Assembly (NCBI RefSeq): GCF_003002875.1
Contig: NZ_PVTH01000006.1
Location: forward strand, 1 to 64,000
Source of the DNA: Arcticibacter pallidicorallinus
GTDB taxonomy: Bacteria > Bacteroidota > Bacteroidia > Sphingobacteriales > Sphingobacteriaceae
Direction of reading: 5' to 3'
DNA length: 64,000 bases
In this document: positions 7,664 to 17,089 of the stretch, one piece after another
Layout: the number at the start of each line of letters is the position of its first letter
How positions within the stretch are numbered: position 1 is the first letter of the stretch
Program-made: the position numbers and the translations under genes
Notes under the pieces: model-generated
Told to the model about the DNA's origin: nothing
Database searches by the model: none
Seen by the model: the letters and a program-made list of their open reading frames with translations, nothing else

Positions 7664-9568
7664 ATGAAATCCTTCGCCTGTACTTTGATCGTTTGTATTT
7701 TATGCCTGATCAGTGAGGCGTTGTTTTCGCAAAACCTGCCCGGTCGGAATGAGCGGGCATCTACTAAAGCCTATCAGAATGCGAGCAAGTACCTGCAGCA
7801 GAAAGACTACGCGTCGGCAATACCGCAGTTGCGGGAGACCGTTAGACTGAATCCCTCTTTCATAAAGGCGCATCAGCAATTAGGTGACTGTTTGAGACTA
7901 ACGGGAGCATACGAAGAAGCGGGGAAATCTTATAGAAAAGTATTGGAGCTCGACCCGGGATATAGCAGCCTGACGATATTCGGGCTAGCCGTAAGCGATT
8001 TTTATTGCGGCTTGTATGAATCAGCACTCCCGGGATTTCGAAAATACTTAGAAACCCCATCCCTGTCTGCGAGCAGCAAGGCACTTGTCGAAAAACACAT
8101 TAAAGATTGCATCTTCAGCATTCAGGCGATTAAAAACCCTAAAGCGTTTGTGCCGGTTAATCTGGGACCAGAGATCAATTCCCCTGAACAAGAGTACTTC
8201 CCAGTCGTAACGGCCGGTAATAAGCGTTTGGTTTTCACCAGACGGACCGCCAACAATGAAGATCTGTACGAGAGCGTTCGGGCCCCGGGATCATGGTCTG
8301 CATCGGTTGAGCTTGACGGGAGGATCAATACTCCGGATTTCAATGAAGGCTCTCAGAGCATCTCCCCCGACGGCAATTACCTTTTTTACTCGGGCTGTAA
8401 CAAACCCGACGGTCAGGGGCGTTGTGATATCTATATCAGCCGGAGAACACCCTCGGGCTGGTCGGAGCCTTATAATCCCGGCGCGCCGCTCAATACAGGG
8501 GCCTGGGAGTCTCAAGCCTCAGTTAGTTCCAATGGACGCAGGATATACTTTGTAAGCGACAGAAAAGGCGGTTATGGAGCAAATGACATCTGGTATGCGG
8601 ATCTGCAAGCCGACGGCAGCTGGGCGGCCCCTTTGAACGCGGGACCAAACATCAACACTCCCTATAATGAGCATTCCCCTTTCATATACCCAGATAACCA
8701 GACGCTCTATTTTTCGTCGGACGGCTGGCCGGGCTTTGGCAGACAGGACCTCTTTGTAAGCAAGTGTGATGCAAGTGGCTTCTGGCAAAAGGCGGAGAAC
8801 CTGGGTTATCCTGTGAATACTGCCGGAGAGCAGAGCGGTTTAACGATCAGTACAGATGGTATTACCGCATATTTCGCTTCCGAGCGGCCTGAGGGCCTGG
8901 GAGGAATGGACATCTATTCGTTCGTGCTTGCGCCTGAAGATCGCCCCCGCAGGGTGTTTGTCATTGAACGAAGTCTGCGGGATGCTGCGACGGGTGAGAA
9001 AGCCGAAGGCAAGATCACAATAGAGGATTACGAATCGGGGGAGCTGCTGTTTGAACACGACGCTTTAAGCGGGCCGGAAATGCTGGCTGTTCTGCCGGCC
9101 GGGAAGCAGTACACACTACGCATTTTGAAAGAAGGATACATGCCTTATGCGGAGAATATCAGCGTTCCTGAGATGGTTCCGTCTGAATCGCATAGCCAAT
9201 CTGTTGAGCTTAGAAAAATCAAGGTACAGGAACAAGCCGTACTCAAAAACATTTTCTTTAAAACAGACCAATATACCCTACTCACTGCTTCGAGAACAGA
9301 GTTAAACTTCCTGGTTCGTTTCCTCACAGACAATCCTTCAGTCAGGATTGAAATAGGTGGACATACCGATAGTGAGGGGACAGAAGAATGGAATCTCAAG
9401 CTTTCAGAGAACCGGGCAAAGGAAGTTTATAAATACCTCTTGAATAAGAAGATAGATCCCGTAAGATTGAGCTTTAAAGGATATGGAAGAAGACTGCCGA
9501 TTGCGAATAATCAAACCGATGAGGGCAGACAACAGAACCGTCGTACCTCTTTCACCATTCAGCCCTGA
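7664..9568 (+). CDS. TPR / PD40 propeller / OmpA-family envelope protein, PorE-like
   Basis: A 634-aa exported protein. In order: a signal peptide (1-22, ending LFSQ), TPR repeats (about 35-110), a WD40-like PD40 beta-propeller (about 165-425, recurring SPDGNYLFYSG, SSNGRRIYFVSD, YPDNQTLYFSSDG and STDGITAYFAS blades), a carboxypeptidase-regulatory-like domain (about 430-515), and a C-terminal OmpA peptidoglycan-binding domain (about 525-634, IGGHTDSEG and the final NRRTSF). This is the domain order described for PorE of the type IX secretion system, although PorE is a lipoprotein and no lipobox is seen here. Many Bacteroidota have paralogues, so the T9SS role is an inference. It faces the fatty acid hydroxylase gene convergently. 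Confidence 0.85.
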   Translation: MKSFACTLIVCILCLISEALFSQNLPGRNERASTKAYQNASKYLQQKDYASAIPQLRETVRLNPSFIKAHQQLGDCLRLTGAYEEAGKSYRKVLELDPGYSSLTIFGLAVSDFYCGLYESALPGFRKYLETPSLSASSKALVEKHIKDCIFSIQAIKNPKAFVPVNLGPEINSPEQEYFPVVTAGNKRLVFTRRTANNEDLYESVRAPGSWSASVELDGRINTPDFNEGSQSISPDGNYLFYSGCNKPDGQGRCDIYISRRTPSGWSEPYNPGAPLNTGAWESQASVSSNGRRIYFVSDRKGGYGANDIWYADLQADGSWAAPLNAGPNINTPYNEHSPFIYPDNQTLYFSSDGWPGFGRQDLFVSKCDASGFWQKAENLGYPVNTAGEQSGLTISTDGITAYFASERPEGLGGMDIYSFVLAPEDRPRRVFVIERSLRDAATGEKAEGKITIEDYESGELLFEHDALSGPEMLAVLPAGKQYTLRILKEGYMPYAENISVPEMVPSESHSQSVELRKIKVQEQAVLKNIFFKTDQYTLLTASRTELNFLVRFLTDNPSVRIEIGGHTDSEGTEEWNLKLSENRAKEVYKYLLNKKIDPVRLSFKGYGRRLPIANNQTDEGRQQNRRTSFTIQP

Positions 9569-9604
9569 GCCAGCCGCTTAAGGATCTTTCCGAAGCTTGA
9601 CAGC

Positions 9605-10249
9605 CTATTTCGCCTTTTCCTTCTTATCTTCAGGTAAGGACCGAAAAATAACATCCCAAAAGACAGAACTCACACCGAAGCCTCTCTCCGGATATTTGTA
9701 ATGATGAAGGTGGTGATTTCTCCACAGGGCTTTCAGCGGCTTTGGTGGGGCGAACGCATGGATCGCATAGTGCATGGATACATAAGCCAGATATCCGATC
9801 ATAAAGCCGGGAAAGAACATATATGCATAGTCCCCGATACCCGTGAATAATAGAGAAAGGAGGTACATAAGGCTAAAGACTACCGCCGCCAGAATTATGC
9901 TGGGAACCGGAGGCATAAAAAGGCGCATGCGATCACGCGGATATTCATGGTGATTGCCGTGGAAGATATAGACGATTCTGGTGGCCCATTCGCTGCTCGG
10001 TTCATAGTGGAAAAGGTAGCGGTGGGCGAAGTATTCGAATAGGGTCCAGAAGGCCAGAGCACCAAAGAACATCAAAGCAATGAAAGAATAGTCGTATCCG
10101 AGGTTTTCGTGGCTAAAGTAGATGAGGTAAGTGCAGAGTGGTATGTAGATGCTATATATAATCCAGGGCCTCGTTTTGGTTAAACTCTCTAAAAAGTCAC
10201 TTTTGAACAGACGAGCCTGACCTGTATTTTTTATCTTATCAAAATGCAT
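9605..10249 (-). CDS. Membrane fatty acid hydroxylase / sterol desaturase family
   Basis: A 214-aa di-iron integral membrane enzyme. The histidine clusters are all present: H76 and H81 (HRYLFH), H97-H100-H101 (HGNHH), H160 and H164 (HYAIH), and H179-H180-H182-H183 (HHLHH). Four to five hydrophobic segments lie near 29-46, 55-72, 115-137 and 143-165. The HGNHHEYPRDR and KYPERGFGVSS context resembles the fatty acid 2-hydroxylase (Scs7/FA2H) branch. In a sphingolipid-making Sphingobacteriaceae the natural guess is alpha-hydroxylation of the N-acyl chain of ceramide; the substrate is an inference. It lies downstream of alaS, separated by a terminator. Confidence 0.85.
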   Translation of the reverse strand: MHFDKIKNTGQARLFKSDFLESLTKTRPWIIYSIYIPLCTYLIYFSHENLGYDYSFIALMFFGALAFWTLFEYFAHRYLFHYEPSSEWATRIVYIFHGNHHEYPRDRMRLFMPPVPSIILAAVVFSLMYLLSLLFTGIGDYAYMFFPGFMIGYLAYVSMHYAIHAFAPPKPLKALWRNHHLHHYKYPERGFGVSSVFWDVIFRSLPEDKKEKAK

Positions 10250-10317
10250 ATTTCAAGCTTTTAATTTTACCCCCATAACGGATAACTTCCAAAAAAGTTT
10301 AGGGATTTTTAAAGATA

Positions 10318-10354
10318 TTCAGGAGGTCAGATCACAGCAGTTTGACCTCCTGAA
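10318..10354 (-). terminator. Terminator downstream of alaS
   Basis: TTCAGGAGGTCA (10318-10329) and TGACCTCCTGAA (10343-10354) form a perfect 12-bp hairpin just past the alaS stop. On the minus strand an A/T-rich stretch with a short U-run follows. Confidence 0.7.
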
Positions 10355-10364
10355 AGTTAGAATT

Positions 10365-13001
10365 TTATCGGGCCTGGATTGCGAGTTCCCTTGCTTTAGC
10401 CAGAGCTACATCGAGTCCGGAACTATCTTTCCCTCCTGCTGTAGCGTAGAAAGGCTGTCCGCCCCCTCCACCCTGGATGTTCTTAGCAAGTTCACGAACG
10501 ATATTGCCAGCGTTCAGAGATCTTTTATCGACTAGATCCTCGGAGATCATAACAGTTAATCCTGGTTTGCCATCGGATTCAGATGCAAGAACCAGGAACA
10601 GATCAGATACGATCTCTTTTAATGAAAAAGCCAGATTCTTGATTGCATCCGCATTCGCGAAATCAATGCGCGCGGCTATAAAGTTCATTCCGTTTATGGA
10701 TTCTGCTTTAGTGGCCAGTTCATTTTTGATGTTAGCTGCCTTCTCGAAAACGCTCTTCTCTATCTCTTTCTTCAGGCGGCTGTTTTCTTCCAGGAGCGAC
10801 TCAAGTGATTTAGCCAGATCCTTTGGATTTTTAAGCAAGCCTTTAAGTTGATTAAGAAGACCAGCCTGGTTATTGAAGTATTCTTCAGCGGTTACTCCGG
10901 TAATGGCTTCTATCCTTCTCACGCCCGCAGCTACGGCACTTTCGGACACAATCTTGAAATAGCCGATCTGTCCGGTAGCCTGAACATGGATTCCTCCGCA
11001 GAGCTCTCTGGAGTAAGCATCGTCGAAAGTGATAATCCGGACGAACTCACCGTATTTCTCCCCGAATAAAGCAGTGACGCCACGATTTACCGCTTCCTGG
11101 AAAGGAACATTTCGCTCTTCTTTGAGGGCAATATTCTGGCGGATCTTTTGGTTGACAATAGCTTCCACCCTGGCCAGCTCTTCATCTGTAGCTTTTGCAA
11201 AGTGTGAAAAGTCGAAGCGAAGATAGTCTGCATTAACGAGAGATCCTTTCTGCTGAACATGAGTACCAAGAACTTCTCTAAGAGCAGCCTGCAGCAGGTG
11301 TGTCGCCGAGTGATTGCTCTGAATGAGTGTCCTTCTGTCTGCATCCACCGTCGCGATTACCTGAGCTTCCAGGTCAAATCCTTCGGGAATCTCATCGGTA
11401 AAGTGAATATTCAGGGCGTTCTCCTTCTTGGTATCTGTGATACGAATCTGAAGACCGTCTTCAGCTGTCAGGAAGCCAGTATCGCCAACCTGGCCACCAC
11501 TCTCTGCATAAAAAGGAGTTCTGTCGAGTACAATCTGGAACTGAACCTTGCCTTTAGCAGTAACTTTCCTGTATTTTAGAATCAGCGCTGGAGTTTCGGT
11601 CAGATCATAGCCTGCAAACTCGTTAGAGTCGCCAGGATTAACGATAACCCAGTCAGTGGTATCAACCGCCGTTGCAGCTCTTGAACGTGCCTTCTGAGCT
11701 TCGAGAGCCTGACTGAAGCCTTCCATGTCGACGGTCATCCCACGTTCTCGAGCCATAAGGTCGGTTAAGTCAATCGGGAAACCGAAAGTATCGTAGAGTT
11801 CGAACGCAAAGTTCCCATCTACCAATTTATTATCTGAGGTATATTTTTCAAAGCGCTGAATGCCCGTAGCAAGCGTTCTGAGGAAAGAAATCTCTTCTTC
11901 GAGGATAACCTTCTGTACGAAGTCCTGTTGTGCCTTTAGCTCGGGGAACACACCGTCAAACTGATCTGCAAGAACAGGAACCAGCTTGTTAAAGAAAGGC
12001 TCTTTGATGCCGAGGAAGCTGTATGCATAACGTACCGCCCTTCTGAGGATGCGTCGGATAACGTACCCTGCCTTCACGTTGGATGGAAGCTGACCGTCGG
12101 CTATTGCAAAAGCAATGGCACGGATGTGGTCTGCCATAACCCGCATGGCTATGTCTGTTTTAGCCAGACTTTCTCCCTGGCTATAAGGAATACCGCTTTC
12201 GGCGGCGATAAAGGAAATAAGTGGCTGAAAAACGTCTGTATCGTAGTTAGATGATTTTCCCTGGAGAATGCGTACCAGTCTTTCCAGTCCCATTCCAGTA
12301 TCTACATGCTGTGCAGGTAAAGGCTGTAATGACCCGTCTTTCAATCGGTTGAACTGCATAAATACATTATTCCAGATCTCAATAACCTGAGGATGGTCGG
12401 CATTTACCAGAGTCTTTCCATCTACCAGCTGACGCTCTTCCGCAGAGCGGCAATCGACATGGATCTCCGAACAAGGTCCGCAGGGACCTGTGTCACCCAT
12501 TTCCCAGAAGTTGTCTTTCTTATTTCCCAGGAGGATGCGGTCTTCGGAAATCCATTGCTTCCAGAAGTCATACGCTTCCTGATCTTTAGGCAAGCCTTCT
12601 TTCTCATCGCCTTCAAAGACGGTGACATAAAGCTTATCCTCTTCAATGCCGTAAACCTTGGTGAGGAGCTCCCAGCTCCAGGCAATTGCATCTTGTTTAA
12701 AATAGTCGCCGAAACTCCAGTTTCCCAACATCTCGAACATGGTATGGTGGTAGGTATCAATACCCACCTCTTCCAGATCATTATGCTTACCGGATACACG
12801 CAGACAGCGTTGCGTATCGGCAACCCTTGAATACTTGACGGGTGCCTCTCCCAGAAAAATATCTTTAAACTGGTTCATTCCTGCATTAGTAAACATCAGT
12901 GTAGGGTCGTTCTTTACCACAATTGGCGCAGAAGGAACTACCTGATGGCCCTTACCTGCAAAAAAATCTAAAAATCCTTTTCTGATTTCCTTCGTTGTCA
13001 T
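10365..13001 (-). CDS. alaS: Alanyl-tRNA synthetase
   Basis: An 878-aa class II synthetase that charges tRNA-Ala. The N-terminal catalytic domain carries motif-like [21 protein letters not shown]. The editing domain carries [16 protein letters not shown] and the zinc-type CGGIHV. The C-terminal DHHA1 region ends with the glycine-rich [15 protein letters not shown]. Length matches the family (about 870-880). A TAACTTTG box (13020-13027) sits upstream, divergent from merR. A perfect hairpin terminator follows the stop. Confidence 0.98.
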   Translation of the reverse strand: MTTKEIRKGFLDFFAGKGHQVVPSAPIVVKNDPTLMFTNAGMNQFKDIFLGEAPVKYSRVADTQRCLRVSGKHNDLEEVGIDTYHHTMFEMLGNWSFGDYFKQDAIAWSWELLTKVYGIEEDKLYVTVFEGDEKEGLPKDQEAYDFWKQWISEDRILLGNKKDNFWEMGDTGPCGPCSEIHVDCRSAEERQLVDGKTLVNADHPQVIEIWNNVFMQFNRLKDGSLQPLPAQHVDTGMGLERLVRILQGKSSNYDTDVFQPLISFIAAESGIPYSQGESLAKTDIAMRVMADHIRAIAFAIADGQLPSNVKAGYVIRRILRRAVRYAYSFLGIKEPFFNKLVPVLADQFDGVFPELKAQQDFVQKVILEEEISFLRTLATGIQRFEKYTSDNKLVDGNFAFELYDTFGFPIDLTDLMARERGMTVDMEGFSQALEAQKARSRAATAVDTTDWVIVNPGDSNEFAGYDLTETPALILKYRKVTAKGKVQFQIVLDRTPFYAESGGQVGDTGFLTAEDGLQIRITDTKKENALNIHFTDEIPEGFDLEAQVIATVDADRRTLIQSNHSATHLLQAALREVLGTHVQQKGSLVNADYLRFDFSHFAKATDEELARVEAIVNQKIRQNIALKEERNVPFQEAVNRGVTALFGEKYGEFVRIITFDDAYSRELCGGIHVQATGQIGYFKIVSESAVAAGVRRIEAITGVTAEEYFNNQAGLLNQLKGLLKNPKDLAKSLESLLEENSRLKKEIEKSVFEKAANIKNELATKAESINGMNFIAARIDFANADAIKNLAFSLKEIVSDLFLVLASESDGKPGLTVMISEDLVDKRSLNAGNIVRELAKNIQGGGGGQPFYATAGGKDSSGLDVALAKARELAIQAR

Positions 13002-13019
13002 CCTTTAAATATTTGGTTG

Positions 13020-13027
13020 CAAAGTTA
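13020..13027 (-). promoter_or_regulatory. -7 box (TAACTTTG) of alaS
   Basis: On the minus strand TAACTTTG matches TAnnTTTG and lies 18 nt before the alaS ATG. No clear -33 element is seen. Confidence 0.4.
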
Positions 13028-13100
13028 ATATCAGATTTGGATTTTGGAATATCAGCGGCCATAATTCGGCATTCTCTTATCGATTGTTGGGAAATCGTAC

Positions 13101-13108
13101 TACATTTG
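13101..13108 (+). promoter_or_regulatory. -7 box (TACATTTG) of merR, 4 nt before the ATG
   Basis: An exact TAnnTTTG match is separated from the merR ATG (13113) by only TAGT. Transcription starting 4-7 nt past the box would begin at or inside the start codon, giving a leaderless mRNA. No TTTG is seen at -33. Confidence 0.5.
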
Positions 13109-13112
13109 TAGT

Positions 13113-13448
13113 ATGCCATATAAAGAAAGAGACATCAACAAACTCTACTACACAATGGGAGAAGTAACTGAAATGTTTCAGGTTAACGCTTCCCAGATAC
13201 GGTTTTATGAGCGTGAGTTTGAAATTCTGCAACCCAAGAAAAACAAAAAAGGCAACAGGCTGTTCTCACCGGAAGACGTTGAAAATCTTAAAATTATCTT
13301 TCATTTGGTTAAAGACAAGGGTTACACATTGGCGGGAGCTAAGGAGCACCTGAAAACGAACAAGACGGAAATAAAAGAGAACCAGAAAGTAATTGACTCC
13401 CTAGAAAAACTTAAAAAGTTTTTACTTGAAGTGAAAGACCAGCTGTAA
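13113..13448 (+). CDS. MerR-family transcriptional regulator
   Basis: A 111-aa DNA-binding protein. Residues 10-75 form the winged helix-turn-helix of MerR (YYTMGEVTEMFQVNASQIRF, then FYEREF, GNRLFSPEDVENLKII, GYTLAGAKEHL). A short coiled-coil dimerisation helix follows (about 80-111). No effector domain or metal-binding Cys is present, so the signal is unknown. It is divergent from alaS with 111 bp between them, an arrangement I associate with Bacteroidota. The lipid kinase gene follows after 32 nt. Confidence 0.9.
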   Translation: MPYKERDINKLYYTMGEVTEMFQVNASQIRFYEREFEILQPKKNKKGNRLFSPEDVENLKIIFHLVKDKGYTLAGAKEHLKTNKTEIKENQKVIDSLEKLKKFLLEVKDQL

Positions 13449-13480
13449 ATTCAACGCTCTCCAGGTTTATCATAAATGAA

Positions 13481-14368
13481 GTGAGAGTATTATTTATAAT
13501 CAATACCCGGTCTGGGAATCAGACCGACGGAAGCCTGAAGGCTTTGATTCAGAACTCTTCTGAGGAGCTGAATTATGAATATTCCATATTTGAGCTGACG
13601 AAAGGCTTTTCCGAAGATCAGATATTAAACGCCATAGAAGAATATCAGCCGGAAACGCTCGGAGTAGCGGGCGGCGACGGCACAGTCAACCTCATCGCTA
13701 AACTGATCCATAACAGTTCCCTCCCCATGCTTATTATCCCAACCGGTTCAGCCAACGGAATGGCGAGCGAGCTTGGCATAGGCGGCCGTCTGGAGAACGC
13801 TTTGAGCCTGATCAGACATGGTGTAAAGCAACATATAGACGTGCTGAAGATCAATGGAAAGATTTGTATCCATCTGGCAGATGTAGGGCTGAATGCGAGA
13901 ATTGTCAAGCGATTTGAGGAAGACCCCGGAAGGGGATTGATAACTTACGCAAAATATCTGTTTCGGGAGATCTTCCTGATCAAACAATACAGGTTTCAGA
14001 TCAAAATTGACGGTAAACTGCTTAAGAGAAAAGCGGTATCGTTAACTTTTGCAAATGCTTCCAAATATGGCACAGGCGCGGTCATCAACCCGGTAGGACT
14101 TATTGATGATGGAAAGTTTGAGCTCGTTATCGTCAGGCCTTTCCCCCACATAAAGCTGCTTTCTATCGCCTGGAAAATGTTTACGAATAAGCTGCAGACT
14201 TCCGAATATGTAGAAGTCCATAGCTGCAGTAAATTACAGATCCGTTCATCCAAAAAGACGACTCTGCAGGTCGACGGAGAGATCTGCGGCCGGGTGAACG
14301 AGATCCGTGCCGAGATCATTCCTTCTTGTTTAACGATGATTGTGCCTGCGGAGCACTCGAAAGACTAA
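13481..14368 (+). CDS. Diacylglycerol/lipid kinase family protein (YegS-like)
   Basis: A 295-aa DAGK-catalytic-domain protein that probably phosphorylates a membrane lipid with ATP. Motifs are NTRSGN (9-14), GGDGTVNLIAKLI (about 63-75), the substrate-loop PTGSANGMASELG (about 86-98), and the C-terminal beta domain with LQVDGEI. The start is a GTG giving MRVLFIINTRSG; the nearby ATG at 13476 is out of frame. Homologues include sphingosine kinases, so in a sphingolipid-producing genus the substrate could be a long-chain base; that is inference. The 3' end overlaps the convergent oxidoreductase gene by 4 nt. Confidence 0.88.
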   Translation: MRVLFIINTRSGNQTDGSLKALIQNSSEELNYEYSIFELTKGFSEDQILNAIEEYQPETLGVAGGDGTVNLIAKLIHNSSLPMLIIPTGSANGMASELGIGGRLENALSLIRHGVKQHIDVLKINGKICIHLADVGLNARIVKRFEEDPGRGLITYAKYLFREIFLIKQYRFQIKIDGKLLKRKAVSLTFANASKYGTGAVINPVGLIDDGKFELVIVRPFPHIKLLSIAWKMFTNKLQTSEYVEVHSCSKLQIRSSKKTTLQVDGEICGRVNEIRAEIIPSCLTMIVPAEHSKD

Positions 14369-15390
14369 TTGGATTCTTTTGCTTCCAGTATCTGCATCTG
14401 CGCCATGATATCTTCTTCGGAGATGGGATAAGGTACATCATCGCGTATCGCCTCATAAACAGCGGCGAATAAACGATTGTAATTACCTTTCAGAGCGGTG
14501 ATGTGCTCGGTAGAGCGCTCACCTGATTCGTTGATAGTGACGAGGATCCCTTCATTTCCGTCCGGTTCTATGCCATATTCCGGACTATCGGGCGTCACCC
14601 CTGCCTGCAACTGGTCCTCCTGAACGTCGGCACGAGACTTGATAAATGAACCCTTCGTGCCATGAACTACGAAGGAAGGCAAAGGTGAAGCGGTAAGCAG
14701 GTTCGCTGTAACAAACACGTTCAAGCCTTGTTCGTAGCGGAGGTGCACGTGCATATAGTCATCCACTTTGGATTCGGGACGAAATATACCGGTGGTTTTA
14801 ACGAAAGAAGCGGGCTTTCCCCAGATGCTGATGACCTGATCTAGAAGATGAGGACCGAGATCAAAGGTCAGACCACTCGCCGGAAGAGGAAGTTCTTTGA
14901 AGGCCTTTTTGCTTATTTCGCTACGGTATCGGTCAAAACGAAAGTGCACTTCGATAGGCTCACCCAGCTTTCCGCTATCCAGAGCAGCCTTCAGAGAAAG
15001 AAAGTCAGAATCCCAACGGCGGTTTTGATAGACGAGCACCTTCAAATTCCTTTCCCTGCCTAAGGTAAAGAGCTCCTGAGCTTCTGAACTGGAGGCGGCA
15101 AAGGGTTTTTCTACCAAAACGTGTTTTCCGGCCAGGAGAGCCTTCCTGGCGTATTCGTAATGCGTATTGTTTGGCGTATTCACGATCACCAGCTCAATTT
15201 GAGTATCTTGGAGAAGCTCGTCGATGCTGTCGTAGCTGACTACCCCCGGATAGCGTTCGTGTATCACTTTAGTGGATCTCTCCGTCACTGCCTTGAGTTC
15301 GAAGTCGCTGCTTGTGTGGATAAATGGAGCATGGAATACTCTGCCGGACATTCCGTAAGATAGTATCCCTGTGATGATAGGTTTCTTCAT
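14365..15390 (-). CDS. Gfo/Idh/MocA-family oxidoreductase
   Basis: A 341-aa NAD(P)-dependent dehydrogenase-like protein. The N-terminal Rossmann fold carries GILSYGMSGRVFHAPFI, the signature of the YdgJ/YvaA (scyllo-inositol dehydrogenase-like) branch. The catalytic EKP motif is in HVLVEKPFAASSSEA near residue 95. The C-terminal beta-sheet domain has FDLGPHLLDQ. The substrate is probably a sugar or inositol derivative but cannot be read from sequence. It is the last gene of the minus-strand run starting at ppc, 13 nt after the AsmA-like gene. Confidence 0.9.
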   Translation of the reverse strand: MKKPIITGILSYGMSGRVFHAPFIHTSSDFELKAVTERSTKVIHERYPGVVSYDSIDELLQDTQIELVIVNTPNNTHYEYARKALLAGKHVLVEKPFAASSSEAQELFTLGRERNLKVLVYQNRRWDSDFLSLKAALDSGKLGEPIEVHFRFDRYRSEISKKAFKELPLPASGLTFDLGPHLLDQVISIWGKPASFVKTTGIFRPESKVDDYMHVHLRYEQGLNVFVTANLLTASPLPSFVVHGTKGSFIKSRADVQEDQLQAGVTPDSPEYGIEPDGNEGILVTINESGERSTEHITALKGNYNRLFAAVYEAIRDDVPYPISEEDIMAQMQILEAKESN

Positions 15391-15403
15391 TTCAGTATTT
15401 TAT

Positions 15404-17053
15404 TTACAGGCCGGCTGACTCCTTTACGCCCGCCAGAATAGTTTTCCAAATTAACGTAAAAAAGGATTTATCAGGGGGCCGTTGATAATAGGCATCTATT
15501 GCCTGCGCCTTTTCGCCCTTCTTCGGACTTTGTTCGTTTATTTTGAAGTTGTTGGCTATAAAGGTAATTAATCCCCGCTTTTTTAACGTCCCATCATTTC
15601 CTTTTTTAAGAACGTCGACCTTCAAATCGTGGTATGTGAGCAGCACCTTTCCTCTGGCATCTTTGTAATTTCCGTTGATATCTACCCTGAGCTTGGAAAT
15701 CTGCGCTTTCTTTATTTCAACTGCTGCCAAAGGCCTCGTCGCACGGTTTAGCGTCAAGCCAGACATAGGTCCAAGATCTGCGTATACCGAGAACACTCCC
15801 TCCTTCTGTCGCCTCAGATTAAATCTGAAACCTGCCTTCAACCGCCCTTCATTCATAAAACGGGTATTGGCATCGATTTTTAATATTCCGTTCCTGGCTA
15901 CCCATGCGGGGATGTTGGTAACGTTTGAAATGGAGGCACTTGTATTGACAAAAGTTATCTCGCCCCGTTGCATGGTTTCGGGGCTTCTTTCCATAAACGT
16001 TATGTCCAGATTTTTCACGCTGACGTCTTTGATTCCAATGGCCATGTCCGACTCAAATAATTGTTGGTGCGGATAGCGAACTTTCTTGCTCTTACCGAGG
16101 GGAATGGTACGGTCACTGTATATTTCGAGACTACCTCCGTTTATACTGGCTTTTCCGGCATAAAACCCGTCTCCGGCCAGAAGTGTCCACCAGGCTATAT
16201 CTTCGAGAACGACGTCTTTCATATTTACATCGTAGCGGTCCTGTCTTGCCTTCATTACCTTCGCATAGTTGGCTTTTGATATTCTGGGCTGAACCTTTAC
16301 CGAGTGGACACGAAGCTCGCTACGAGCGGCAAAGACTGTGATGCTGTCGAGAATAAATGTATAGAGGCTGTCTGCAGTCTTGTGGGTGAAATTCTTCAGA
16401 CTCATCGTGGCGTCCTTCGCATAGAGAAATCTGGATGTATCCTGCTCTGTGTCCTGATTGATCAGGATATCCTTCAGACTAACATTCAATTTTTTCAGGC
16501 TCGTCTGTATTTTAGAACCTCCGTTATGGTAAACAAAATCGACATCTTTAAGGGTAAGGACGTTCAACCCAAAGCTACCAATCTCTTTCTCGATAAGGGA
16601 TGAGACGCTTGTGGCCTTTTTTGGACGCTCGTAATCAAGGTGGTGGTGATAGACATGTACTGAAGGCTGCTCGATCATCAGGATATTGAGACGGATATCC
16701 CGTTTTTTTATCAGATCAGCAGGTGTGAGCCCGTCTATGGCAAGGGAGCTCAGACTAATATCAAAGACATCCGCGGGAGCTTGCTTCGCTTCCCTCATCT
16801 GCTTATAAACGACAGAATCATAGGATATTCGTACTTTAGAGAGGATAATCCGGGAGTTGACGACATCAGCGTTGATTTTTTCTACGTCTAATTTATACAA
16901 TCCTCCGGATGCATCATGAACGACCTTTTGTAATTTAGCCTTGATCAGTGGTTCAAAATCGTCAAGTTTTCTAAATTTGAAATAGAACAGAGCACCCGCA
17001 GTCAGAACAGTCATTGCGATTACAGCAATCAGTATGTTTTTTCTCATCAACAC
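15404..17053 (-). CDS. AsmA-like / DUF748-type membrane-anchored protein
   Basis: A 549-aa protein with one N-terminal transmembrane anchor (about 5-26, ILIAVIAMTVLTAGALFYF). It then has a long beta-rich periplasmic body with recurring short strands such as LNVLTLKDVDFVYHNG and MAIGIKDVSVKNLDITF. This is the pattern of AsmA-like bridge proteins, which in other bacteria help lipid transfer or outer-membrane homeostasis. Family assignment rests on architecture, not on a diagnostic motif. Start may be Met1 or Met3. It lies between the transglutaminase gene (36 nt) and the oxidoreductase gene (13 nt). Confidence 0.7.
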   Translation of the reverse strand: MLMRKNILIAVIAMTVLTAGALFYFKFRKLDDFEPLIKAKLQKVVHDASGGLYKLDVEKINADVVNSRIILSKVRISYDSVVYKQMREAKQAPADVFDISLSSLAIDGLTPADLIKKRDIRLNILMIEQPSVHVYHHHLDYERPKKATSVSSLIEKEIGSFGLNVLTLKDVDFVYHNGGSKIQTSLKKLNVSLKDILINQDTEQDTSRFLYAKDATMSLKNFTHKTADSLYTFILDSITVFAARSELRVHSVKVQPRISKANYAKVMKARQDRYDVNMKDVVLEDIAWWTLLAGDGFYAGKASINGGSLEIYSDRTIPLGKSKKVRYPHQQLFESDMAIGIKDVSVKNLDITFMERSPETMQRGEITFVNTSASISNVTNIPAWVARNGILKIDANTRFMNEGRLKAGFRFNLRRQKEGVFSVYADLGPMSGLTLNRATRPLAAVEIKKAQISKLRVDINGNYKDARGKVLLTYHDLKVDVLKKGNDGTLKKRGLITFIANNFKINEQSPKKGEKAQAIDAYYQRPPDKSFFTLIWKTILAGVKESAGL

Positions 17054-17089
17054 ATGAACAACGAAGCTGCATTAAAGTTTATCCTTCAG

